From Sphingomonas ginsenosidivorax (GTDB lineage Bacteria; Pseudomonadota; Alphaproteobacteria; Sphingomonadales; Sphingomonadaceae): a DNA stretch of 64,000 nucleotides. The translations under genes and the position numbers were made by a program. The DNA is taken from the NCBI RefSeq assembly GCF_007995065.1, contig NZ_VOQR01000001.1, positions 2,669,001 through 2,733,000 of the forward strand. The letters run 5' to 3'. Below the pieces are notes generated by a model, which was not told where the DNA came from, ran no database searches, and saw nothing but the letters and a program-made list of their open reading frames with translations. Below are positions 33,763 through 41,831 of this stretch, piece by piece. How positions within the stretch are numbered: the first letter of the stretch is position 1; every line of letters starts with the position of its first letter.

Positions 33763-36126
33763 ATGCGTAAACCACGTCCCGAGGGGATCAAGGACTATAC
33801 CGGACCGGCCGGCGGCTGGGGTGCCCTGAAGGCGGTGGCGGTGTCGCTCAAGGCGCAGCAGATCGTCCAGCGCGGCGCGCAGACGCTGCTGAAATCGAAC
33901 CAGCCCGACGGCTTTGACTGCCCGAGCTGCGCGTGGCCGGACCCCAAGCATACCTCGTCGTTCGAGTTCTGCGAGAACGGCGCGAAGGCGGTGGCGTGGG
34001 AATCGACCGCCAAGCGCATCGGCGCGGAGTTCTTCGCCGAGCATTCGGTGTCGGACCTGTGGGCGAAGACCGACCATTGGCTGGAAGGCGAAGGCCGCGT
34101 CACCGAGCCGCTGCGCTACAATGCGGCGACCGATCATTACGAGGTCGTCGGCTGGGACGAGGCGCTGGCCGAGATCGGCGCGGGCCTTGTGAAACTCGAC
34201 GATCCGAATCAGGCCGAATTCTACACCTCGGGCCGGTGTTCGAACGAGGCGGCATTCCTGCTGCAGCTGTTCGTACGCCTCTATGGCACCAACAACTTCC
34301 CCGACTGTTCGAACATGTGCCACGAGGCGACTTCGGTCGGGCTCCCCAAGTCGATCGGGATCGGCAAGGGCACCGTCAGCCTCGAGGATTTCGATTCGTG
34401 CGACCTGATCTTCTCGATCGGCCACAACCCGGGCACCAACCATCCGCGGATGATGGCGACGTTGCGCGAGGTCGCGCGGCGCGGCGGCAAGATCATCGCG
34501 TTCAACCCGTTCAAGGAACGCTCGCTCGAACGCTTCGAATCGCCGCAGTCGGTGGTCGAGATGGCGACGCTGTCGGCGACGCCGATCGCTACCAACTATC
34601 TGCAGGTGAAGGTCGGCGGCGACGCGGCCGCGATCAAGGGCATCTGCAAGGCGCTGCTCGCGCTCGACAAGGCCGCCGCCGCCGCGGGCGAGCCGCCGGT
34701 CATCGACCACGCGTTCATCGCCGAGCATACCGCGGGCTTCGACGCGCTGATCGCCGATCTGGAAGCCAGCGACTGGGCCGACATCGTGCAAGCCAGCGGG
34801 CTCGGCCAGAGCGACCTGGAAGAGGTCGCGCGGCTCTATGCGCAGTCGACCGCGGCGATCGCCTGCTACGGCATGGGCATCACGCAGCACCGCACGGGCA
34901 CCAGCAACGTGCAGCAGATCGCGAACCTGCTGCTGCTGCGCGGCAATATCGGCCGCCCCGGTGCCGGCATCTGCCCGCTCCGCGGCCACAGCAACGTGCA
35001 GGGCGACCGCACCGTCGGCATCACCGAGCGGCCGATGCCGGTGCTGCTCGACAAGATGAAGGAGGTGTTCGGATTCGAACCGCCGCGCGAGCACGGCCAT
35101 TCGGTGGTCGAGAGCATCGCCGCGATGCGCGACGGCACGGCGAAGGCGGTGGTCTGCCTCGGCGGCAACCTCGCGGTCGCGGCGTCCGACCCGCAGGCGT
35201 GCGCGGAAGGCTTCCGCAACATGGACCTCGCGGTCCACATCACCACCAAGCTGAACCGCACGCAGCTGCTGATGGCGAAGGGCGCGACCTACATCCTGCC
35301 CTGCCTCGGACGCACCGAGCGCGACCTGCAGGAAAGCGGTCCGCAGTCGGTGACGGTCGAGGATTCGATGTCGATGGTCCACGCCTCGCGCGGGTTCCTG
35401 ATGCCGCCGGGCGAGAATGTCCGCTCCGAGCCGTGGATCGTCGCGGGCATCGCCAAGGCGACGCTGGGCGGCAAGGGCGGCATCGACTGGGACGGCTATG
35501 TCGCCAATTACGACCTGATCCGCGACAAGATCGAAGCGGTGTTCCCCGCCTTCAAGGACTTCAACGCGCGCGTCCGGCAGCCCGGCGGCTTCCATCTGGT
35601 CAACTCGGCGGCCGAGCGCGTGTGGATGACCGATACCAAGAAGGCCAATTTCATGGTCGCGCCGCATCTCGAGGAGGACGAGAGCACGCGCGATCCGAGC
35701 GTCATGCGGCTCACCACGGTGCGCTCGCACGACCAGTACAACACGACGATCTACGCGCTCGACGACCGCTATCGCGGCGTGTTCGGCAGGCGGGACGTGC
35801 TGTTCATGAACGGCAAGGAGATCGCGCGGCTGGGGTTCGAGGAGGGCGACGTGATCGACGTCACCACCGCACTCGACTTCAAGCGCGACGACCGGATCGT
35901 GCAGGGCCTGATGCTGGTCGAGCACGCGCTGCCCGATGGCTGCTGCGCGTCCTATTATCCCGAGACGCAGCCGCTGATCGCGCTCGAGGACCATGATCCG
36001 CAGAGCTTCACGCCATCCTACAAGTCGGTCCCCGTCCAGATCCACGCCGCCGGGACCAACCGCGGCGCAGGGCTCGTCGTCGAGCGCGCGGGCGTCGCCG
36101 GCCAGTCCCTTCGTGCGAAAGCCTGA
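33763..36126 (+). CDS. FdhF/YdeP-family molybdopterin oxidoreductase
   Basis: A 787-residue protein of the YdeP-type group within the bis-MGD molybdenum oxidoreductases. CPSCAWPD near residue 52 is the only cysteine-rich site at the N terminus; the usual [4Fe-4S] domain of formate dehydrogenases is lacking. NNFPDCSNMCHEATSVGL holds the Cys/His pair near the active site, LRGHSNVQGDRTVGI and FMNGKEIARLGFEEGDVIDV the cofactor-binding domains. The ATG at 33763 has AGGAG 7 nt upstream. The substrate is not known for this family; the E. coli member is tied to acid resistance. A formate/nitrite channel gene follows 4 bp after the stop, and no FdhD or second subunit is in view. Confidence 0.88.
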   Translation: MRKPRPEGIKDYTGPAGGWGALKAVAVSLKAQQIVQRGAQTLLKSNQPDGFDCPSCAWPDPKHTSSFEFCENGAKAVAWESTAKRIGAEFFAEHSVSDLWAKTDHWLEGEGRVTEPLRYNAATDHYEVVGWDEALAEIGAGLVKLDDPNQAEFYTSGRCSNEAAFLLQLFVRLYGTNNFPDCSNMCHEATSVGLPKSIGIGKGTVSLEDFDSCDLIFSIGHNPGTNHPRMMATLREVARRGGKIIAFNPFKERSLERFESPQSVVEMATLSATPIATNYLQVKVGGDAAAIKGICKALLALDKAAAAAGEPPVIDHAFIAEHTAGFDALIADLEASDWADIVQASGLGQSDLEEVARLYAQSTAAIACYGMGITQHRTGTSNVQQIANLLLLRGNIGRPGAGICPLRGHSNVQGDRTVGITERPMPVLLDKMKEVFGFEPPREHGHSVVESIAAMRDGTAKAVVCLGGNLAVAASDPQACAEGFRNMDLAVHITTKLNRTQLLMAKGATYILPCLGRTERDLQESGPQSVTVEDSMSMVHASRGFLMPPGENVRSEPWIVAGIAKATLGGKGGIDWDGYVANYDLIRDKIEAVFPAFKDFNARVRQPGGFHLVNSAAERVWMTDTKKANFMVAPHLEEDESTRDPSVMRLTTVRSHDQYNTTIYALDDRYRGVFGRRDVLFMNGKEIARLGFEEGDVIDVTTALDFKRDDRIVQGLMLVEHALPDGCCASYYPETQPLIALEDHDPQSFTPSYKSVPVQIHAAGTNRGAGLVVERAGVAGQSLRAKA

Positions 36127-36130
36127 CGCC

Positions 36131-36910
36131 ATGTACGCACCGACCATTACCGGCTTCGCCGATCGCGCCGCCGCGGAGGCGATCGCGATCCGGCGCTCGC
36201 CGCTCGGCTTCTTCGTCGGCGCGATGCTGGCGGGGACCTATATCGGCATCGCGATGATCCTCGCGATCAGCACCGCCGCCGGCCTGCCCGCGGGCGTCCG
36301 GCCGCTGGTGATGGGGTCGACCTTCGGGCTCGGGCTGGTGCTGACGGTGTTCGCAGGGGGCGAACTGTTCACCGGCTATGTCATGTATCTGGGCTTCGGG
36401 CTGATGCGGCGCACGGTCAGCTGGGCGGATGCCGCGCTGCTGATCGTCGTGGTGTGGGTCGGCAACCTGGTCGGGGCGCTGCTGCTGTCGGCGCTGTTCA
36501 TCGCGGGTGGCGGCGGGCAGGTATTCGCCAATGCCGCGACGATGTTCAACGCCTATGCCGCCCACAAGGTCGAGGTCGACGGGCTGGCGCTGCTGTGCCG
36601 CGCGATCCTGTGCAACTGGCTGGTATGCCTGGCGATCTGGGCCTCCGCACGCGTCACCGGCGATGCCGCCAAGTGCATCGTGATGGCGTGGATCCTGCTC
36701 GCCTTCGTCGCGGCCGGGTTCGAGCATTCGGTCGCCAACATGACCGCGCTGACGCTGGGCCTGTTCTCGCCGGGCGAGACGATCGCGCTGCCCGGCGTGC
36801 TCCACAACCTCGCCTTCGTGACGCTCGGCAACATCATCGGCGCGCTGGTGTTCGTCGTGGCCGCCTACGGCATCGCGGCCCGCACCGATGCGCCGGTGGT
36901 AAGCGCCTAG
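36131..36910 (+). CDS. formate/nitrite transporter (FNT) family channel
   Basis: A 259-residue inner-membrane protein with six to seven hydrophobic helices. GLGLVLTVFAGGELFTGYVMY near residue 75 is the hallmark FNT loop region; ILCNWLVCLAIW and FEHSVANMTALTLGLF are the re-entrant pore segments of FocA and NirC. The channel moves formate, nitrite or a similar small monocarboxylate, or hydrosulfide, across the membrane. Its immediate coupling to a molybdopterin oxidoreductase suggests that the oxidoreductase uses or makes the ion this channel carries. The ATG at 36131 lies 4 bp past the stop of the preceding gene. Formate and nitrite cannot be told apart by sequence here. Confidence 0.9.
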   Translation: MYAPTITGFADRAAAEAIAIRRSPLGFFVGAMLAGTYIGIAMILAISTAAGLPAGVRPLVMGSTFGLGLVLTVFAGGELFTGYVMYLGFGLMRRTVSWADAALLIVVVWVGNLVGALLLSALFIAGGGGQVFANAATMFNAYAAHKVEVDGLALLCRAILCNWLVCLAIWASARVTGDAAKCIVMAWILLAFVAAGFEHSVANMTALTLGLFSPGETIALPGVLHNLAFVTLGNIIGALVFVVAAYGIAARTDAPVVSA

Positions 36911-36930
36911 ACCGACCGATCTGGCGAGCG

Positions 36931-38232
36931 CTACGCGCTCGCCAAACCTTTCAGATACTCCTCCAGTGCGGTATAGCCGTCGCGGTTCGCGTCGCTCGCG
37001 CTGTCGTCGCGCGCGGGGTCGAGCCCGTGGCGGCGCTCCCAGGCGTCGGGCATGCCGTCATGGTCGCTGTCGACCGGCGCGGTGCCGGCGGCGAGGACCG
37101 GCCAGCCACCCATGTCGCGCTGGCTGTCGATCTGGTGCCCGGTGCGGTCGCGCACCCCGGCGACGATCGCTGCGTCGACGCTGTCGCGTGCGTGCGAGGC
37201 GCCCGCCTTTGCCAGCACCTTCGCGTAGGACGACGCGGCGGGATCGGCCGCGACCGGCGGCATCTCGACCGGAGCCGTCAACCGATAGCCGGGCGCCTGG
37301 ACGCCCGTCACCAGCGACCACGGATCGGCGGGGATCGCGCCGTTCATGCTGTTGCCGGCGAAATACGCCCTGGCGAGGCTGTTGGATTCGTCGAACGCGA
37401 TCGGCTTCTTCGACTGCGGCCCCGCGACATAGCTGTTGTCGACGAAATTGTAGCGCGCGAGACTCGCCTTGTCGGCGTTGTAGCCCGACCTTCCGCCGCC
37501 CCAATTGTAGAAGACGTTCGAGCGGAAATCGAACCACGCGCCGTCGGGATCGACGTCGGGCCCGCTGTAATTGCCGGGCCGCGGCATCCGTGCCTCGTGG
37601 TTCGCCCAGAGATTGTGGTGGAAGCTGACCCGCGACCCGCGACCGCCGCGGATCAGGCTGCCGTAACCATGCTCGCCCTTGGCGTGGAGCGAATGCGTCA
37701 GCGAGTTGGCGATGATCGACCATTGCACGGTCAGGTCGTAATACCCCTCGCCGGGCCTGGTGTAGTTGGCCGACGCCGACAGCGTCTCGTCGACCGACCA
37801 GCTCGCCGAGACATGGTCGAGGATGATCCGCCGCCCGCCGAGGATCCAGATCGAGTCGCTCTCGGTCTTCGATTCGTCGCCGAGCCGCGAGCGGATGTAG
37901 CGGATGACGACGTCGTCGGCGGAGACCTCGAGCGGCTGGTCGCGCAGCGTGATGCCGCCGCCGGGTGCCGACTGCCCCGCGATGGTGATGCGCGGTTCGC
38001 GGATCCGCAGCGGCTTTTCCAGCTGGATCGTGCCCGCCACCGCGAACACGACGGTACGCGGCCCCTTCGCCTCGACCGCCGCGCGCAGCGAGCCCGGGCC
38101 GTGATCGGCGAGCGTCGTCACGATCATGACCTTGCCGCCGCGCCCGCCGAGCGCGGTGCGCCCTGCCCCTTCCGCACCCGGAAACGCCAGCGGCTGAGTC
38201 ACCGCCGCGGCGGCGAGCAGCAGCGCGATCAT
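36931..38232 (-). CDS. exported PL1-family pectate lyase with C-terminal Ca-binding repeat
   Basis: A 433-residue secreted enzyme. The signal peptide is short (MIALLLAAAAVTQPLA), then a right-handed parallel beta-helix with FPGAEGAGRTALGGRGG, SADDVVIRYIRSRLGDES, and RIILDHVSASWSVDETLS. The Asp/Glu-rich strand that binds calcium and the Arg-rich catalytic side are present in the SFHHNLWANHEARMPR region. The last about 45 residues hold DSDHDGMPDAWERRHGLDP and DANRDGYTALEEYL, two EF-like calcium loops as in dockerin or thrombospondin-type tails. Pectate lyases cleave polygalacturonate by beta-elimination. The start overlaps the stop of the large TonB receptor by 1 nt (TGATG), so the two are translated together: a pectin locus. 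Confidence 0.92.
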   Translation of the reverse strand: MIALLLAAAAVTQPLAFPGAEGAGRTALGGRGGKVMIVTTLADHGPGSLRAAVEAKGPRTVVFAVAGTIQLEKPLRIREPRITIAGQSAPGGGITLRDQPLEVSADDVVIRYIRSRLGDESKTESDSIWILGGRRIILDHVSASWSVDETLSASANYTRPGEGYYDLTVQWSIIANSLTHSLHAKGEHGYGSLIRGGRGSRVSFHHNLWANHEARMPRPGNYSGPDVDPDGAWFDFRSNVFYNWGGGRSGYNADKASLARYNFVDNSYVAGPQSKKPIAFDESNSLARAYFAGNSMNGAIPADPWSLVTGVQAPGYRLTAPVEMPPVAADPAASSYAKVLAKAGASHARDSVDAAIVAGVRDRTGHQIDSQRDMGGWPVLAAGTAPVDSDHDGMPDAWERRHGLDPARDDSASDANRDGYTALEEYLKGLASA

Positions 38233-41200
38233 CAGAACACCACCCGCAGGCCGGCGGTGATGACGCGGCCGGTGCTCTGGTAGTTCTGCGCGACCGGATT
38301 GGCCTGGTACTCGGTCGAATAGGTCGCCGCGTTGGTCAGGTTGCGCCCCTCCAGCGTCAGCTTGGCGAAGTCGGTGACCGAATAGGCCATCGCCGCGTCG
38401 ACGTTGAGCTGGCTGTCGCGGTAGCCGAAGTCGGAGATCACCGGCGAGTTGCAGACCGCGCCGTTGTTCGTGGTCAGCCCGACCGCGCAGGTGCCCGCGG
38501 CCAGCGGGAAGCGCGTGACGTACTGCTTGCGATACGCACCCGAGACCCGCGCGGAGAACTTCTTGTCCTCGTAGTAGAAGGTCGCGTTGAACGCGTCGGG
38601 CGAGGTGTTGAGGAAGGGTCCCGGCGCGAACGCGTTGACCGCAGTGCCGCTCTGCGTGCGCGTCGTCGCCAGCTGCGCGCTGGTCAGGTAGTTCAGCCGC
38701 GACGCGATGTGCGTGTAGTTCGCGGTGACGCCGAAATTGTCGAGCGGGGCCGGCAGGAAGCTGAAGTTCGACTGGACGTTGACCTCGACGCCCTTGATCT
38801 TGCCGCCCGGCGCGTCGTTGAACTGGCGTACCGCATAGGTGCCGCCCGCCTGCGTATAGGCGAGCAGGGTCGGGCTGGTGATCCCGGCGAGGATCGATTG
38901 CAGCGTCGGCCCGTCATAGATCGACTGCAGCGGATATTCGCCGGCGATCTGCTGCGGGAAATTCTCGAGATTCTTGATGAAGAAGCCGACCGAGACGATC
39001 CCGCCGCGGCCGAAATAATGCTCGATCGCCCAGTCGATGTTGGTCGCGCGATAGGGGTTTAGATACGGATTGCCGACGGTGATCTGCGGCGCGGTCGTCG
39101 CGTTGAGCCCGGTCGGGAACGACGTCGTCCCCGGCGTCAGCGCGGCCAGCTGCGGGCGCGAGATGACCTTCGCGGTCGCAAAGCGCAGCAGCGTGTCGGG
39201 GAAGAACTCCAGCGTCGCGTTCATCGCGGGCAGGAAGTCGGTATATTCGTTGCGCGCGGTGACGGTGGTGCCGATGACGCCGTTGGCGGCGGCGCCGACC
39301 GACCCCGTGCCGCGCACGATCGTCTTCGCGATGCGCGTGCCCGCATTGCCGCGGAACGGCAGCCCGAGGAGCGTGCTGTCCCAGTCGACCTGCAGATAGC
39401 CCGACAGGTCGTTCTCGGTCACGCGGTTCGCCTGCCGCGCATCGACCTGTGCACGGAAGTCGCCCCATTTGTTGATGCAGTTGCAGTCGATGCCGAACTG
39501 GTTGACGAACTTGCCGATGTCGGGCGCGTAGAAGCTCGTCGGCGTGCCTGCGGACACGTCGAGCCCCTTGCCGAACCCCAGGGTCTGGCCGAGATCGGTG
39601 ATGTTCAGCCTCGCCTCGGCGAGGGTCGGGTTGATCGCCTCGATGTCGCTGTTGCGGCGGCCCTGGTTGCTCGAATAGCTGAAACGCTTGTAGGTCATCC
39701 CGGCGAGCACCTTGAACTCGTCGTTGACGCTCCACGTCAGGTTGCCGCGCGCGACGCGGAAGGTGTTGACGATCTCGTCGGTCAGGTAGCGGATCGACGA
39801 CAGCCCCTTCACCAGCGACCAGCTCTGCGGGTTGGCGACGTCGAAGCCGGGGCTGAACACCGGCATCTTGCCACTGCCGCGCTCGTCGAACGTGTAGTTG
39901 TCCTGGTCGATCGCGTTGAATTCGGCGAGCGTGGTCTCGCCGGTGTATTTCGAGCGCGAATAGCCCGCGGTGCCGTCGAAGCGCAGCGTGTCGCCCAGGT
40001 CCTGGCGCAGATTGACCGTGCCCTGGTAGAATTCGGTCTTGCCCGCGACGCGCTGCGTCGAGCTTCGCCAGTCGACGTCGTCGAGCACCAGATAGTCCGC
40101 CTGCCCCGCCGAATTGACGTTGGCGGCGCGGATCTTCGTGTTCGGGCGGCCGATCAGCTGGGTGTAGAAGGCCGACTGGTTGGCGTCGGCGATATAGCCC
40201 GGCGACACGGTCGAATTATAATAGTCGAACGGGTTGAGGTTGTTCGGATTGTAGCTGGCGCGCGTGCCGGCGACGAGCCCGCCGCCGTTGAGCGACTGGC
40301 CGCAGTCGAGCGTCGCCGAGGGCACGCAGTTCGGGTAGAGCGCGAGCCGGTTGGTCAGCCCGGCCGCGGTGTTCGCCGCGCCCAGCGCGCCGCGCGCGGC
40401 GTTGGCGTTGGTGCCGTTGCGGTTGAGCCCGATCGTCGTGATGCCCGCGGTCGTCAGGTCCTGCTGATAGCGCGAATAGACGCCGTCGACGGTCAGCTCG
40501 GTATGCGAGGTCGGCTTCCACTGGATCGTGCCGGTCGCGCCGAGCCGCTTGTAGTGCAGGTCCTGGCGGTTGATCGAGGGCAGCGCGGGGATCAGCGTGG
40601 TCGGCGTGATCAGCGCATAGGCGGCGGGATCCGACCCGAAGGTCGCGCCCGTTCCCGCGGTCGACGGCCGCGCAAAGCCGAAGGTGTTGGGCGTGACGCC
40701 CTGCAGCTGCGAATTGCGATAGGCATAGTCGAACGCGCCGATGCTGCGCTGGTAGGAATCGATCTGCTGCTTCTGGTCCTGGTAGGCGATCGACCCGAGC
40801 ACCCCGAGCGTGTCGGTGATGTGCTTCGACACCAGGCCGGTCAGGCGCGGGTTCACGGTCTTGCCGTTCTCGCGATACTCGCCTTCGAGACCCAGCGCGT
40901 AGCGATCCTTCTTGTAGGCGAGCGGACGCCCCGTCGTCAGGTCGATGATCGCGCCGAGCGAGCCTTCGTCGTTCGCGGCCGAGGTGGTCTTGGTGACCGT
41001 GACGCCGCCGAACAGTTCGGACGCGAAGGTGTTGAAGTCGAACCCGCGCGAGCGGTTGGCCCCCGACGCGTCGTTGCCGCCGCCGGTGATGCTGAGCGCG
41101 TCGGCGCCGTTCAGCCGGACCTGCTGGAAGTCGCCGCCGAGCCCGCGGACGGTGATGCTGCGCCCCTCGCCATTGTCGCGGTCGATCGAGATGCCGGGCA

Positions 41201-41588
41201 GGCGCTGGATCGATTCGGCCAGGTTGGCGTCTGGGAAGTTGCCGATATCCTCCGCGGTGATCGCGTCGATGATCTGGCTCGACTCGCGCTTCAGGTCGAC
41301 CGCGCTGGCCAGGCTGGCGCGGAACCCGGTGACGATGATGTCGGCGTCCTCGCCGCTTGCCCCGGCGGTCGCGGCCTGTTCGACCGGCGACGTGCCGAGC
41401 GGCGCGGTCGCGGCCTGGTCGGGCGGGGTCGTGCCCGTCGCGGGACGCGCCTCGGTCGGCGACAGCGTCCCGGCGCCCGTCGCATTCTGCCCCTGTGCCG
41501 TAGCGGTAAGCGGTGTCATCAACAGCAACGATCCCATGATCATCGCACCGACGGACGCACTGCTGCGCAGACTGGTAATACCCCGCAT
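38232..41588 (-). CDS. large TonB-dependent receptor (oligosaccharide type, pectin locus)
   Basis: An 1118-residue receptor of the Caulobacter-type TonB family. It has a signal peptide (residues 1-30), a Pro/Thr/Ala linker, the plug opening DIIVTGFRASLASAVDLKRESSQIIDAI, DIGNFPDANLAESIQRLPGISIDRD and VRGLGGDFQQVRLNGADAL, then a very long barrel ending in Phe (AGLRVVF). The start at 41588 is set by GGGAGAG 8 nt upstream; a 56-codon extension of the frame is not coding. Large barrels of this type import plant-derived oligosaccharides, and the pectate lyase overlapping its 3' end points to oligogalacturonides. A promoter with a LacI-type palindrome is proposed just upstream. Confidence 0.92.
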   Translation of the reverse strand: MRGITSLRSSASVGAMIMGSLLLMTPLTATAQGQNATGAGTLSPTEARPATGTTPPDQAATAPLGTSPVEQAATAGASGEDADIIVTGFRASLASAVDLKRESSQIIDAITAEDIGNFPDANLAESIQRLPGISIDRDNGEGRSITVRGLGGDFQQVRLNGADALSITGGGNDASGANRSRGFDFNTFASELFGGVTVTKTTSAANDEGSLGAIIDLTTGRPLAYKKDRYALGLEGEYRENGKTVNPRLTGLVSKHITDTLGVLGSIAYQDQKQQIDSYQRSIGAFDYAYRNSQLQGVTPNTFGFARPSTAGTGATFGSDPAAYALITPTTLIPALPSINRQDLHYKRLGATGTIQWKPTSHTELTVDGVYSRYQQDLTTAGITTIGLNRNGTNANAARGALGAANTAAGLTNRLALYPNCVPSATLDCGQSLNGGGLVAGTRASYNPNNLNPFDYYNSTVSPGYIADANQSAFYTQLIGRPNTKIRAANVNSAGQADYLVLDDVDWRSSTQRVAGKTEFYQGTVNLRQDLGDTLRFDGTAGYSRSKYTGETTLAEFNAIDQDNYTFDERGSGKMPVFSPGFDVANPQSWSLVKGLSSIRYLTDEIVNTFRVARGNLTWSVNDEFKVLAGMTYKRFSYSSNQGRRNSDIEAINPTLAEARLNITDLGQTLGFGKGLDVSAGTPTSFYAPDIGKFVNQFGIDCNCINKWGDFRAQVDARQANRVTENDLSGYLQVDWDSTLLGLPFRGNAGTRIAKTIVRGTGSVGAAANGVIGTTVTARNEYTDFLPAMNATLEFFPDTLLRFATAKVISRPQLAALTPGTTSFPTGLNATTAPQITVGNPYLNPYRATNIDWAIEHYFGRGGIVSVGFFIKNLENFPQQIAGEYPLQSIYDGPTLQSILAGITSPTLLAYTQAGGTYAVRQFNDAPGGKIKGVEVNVQSNFSFLPAPLDNFGVTANYTHIASRLNYLTSAQLATTRTQSGTAVNAFAPGPFLNTSPDAFNATFYYEDKKFSARVSGAYRKQYVTRFPLAAGTCAVGLTTNNGAVCNSPVISDFGYRDSQLNVDAAMAYSVTDFAKLTLEGRNLTNAATYSTEYQANPVAQNYQSTGRVITAGLRVVF

Positions 41589-41639
41589 ACATTCTCTCCC
41601 GGATCTTTGGCTATCTTGCCAATTCAGGCATCGATACAT

Positions 41640-41662
41640 GACCGCCTGTCCACCGGTGTCAA
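41640..41662 (-). promoter_or_regulatory. candidate promoter with overlapping CACCGGTG operator of the pectin locus
   Basis: On the minus strand TTGACA (41656-41661) is followed at 17 bp by the weak -10 ATGTAT. The -35 edge overlaps the palindrome CACCGGTG (41651-41658) within TTGACACCGGTGGACA, like a half-decayed LacI-family operator. A 5+6+5 repeat TTGGC-AAGATA-GCCAA follows in the leader. Confidence 0.4.
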
Positions 41663-41697
41663 GGGGTGATGTGCCTGTTTTCGTTGAATAGCCGACG

Positions 41698-41812
41698 CTA
41701 CCGACGGCGCGGCTGATCGCGCGAGATCCAGCGCAGCCCGTCGGGCAGGATCGCACGCTTGCGGATCAGCCCGGGATGGATGTCGCCCGCTTGCAGCCTC
41801 CGGGGCCGCGAT
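41698..41812 (-). pseudogene. possible short gene remnant between amidohydrolase and pectin locus
   Basis: The minus strand carries an uninterrupted 38-codon frame with no start codon (encoded block AGDIHPGLIRKRAILPDG then LRWISRDQPRRR, stop at 41698-41700). The composition looks coding rather than random. It could be the tail of a lost gene. The rest of the 243-bp gap holds the promoter region described above. Confidence 0.25.
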
Positions 41813-41831
41813 AGCTAGATGATGGACGGGG

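Noticed and set aside
33571..36147. 858-codon antisense frame over the molybdo-oxidoreductase gene
   Set aside because: The plus-strand frame has clear family motifs. The antisense product has no signal, domain or ribosome-binding site and is rich in Arg, His, Asp and Val, as is usual for such shadows.
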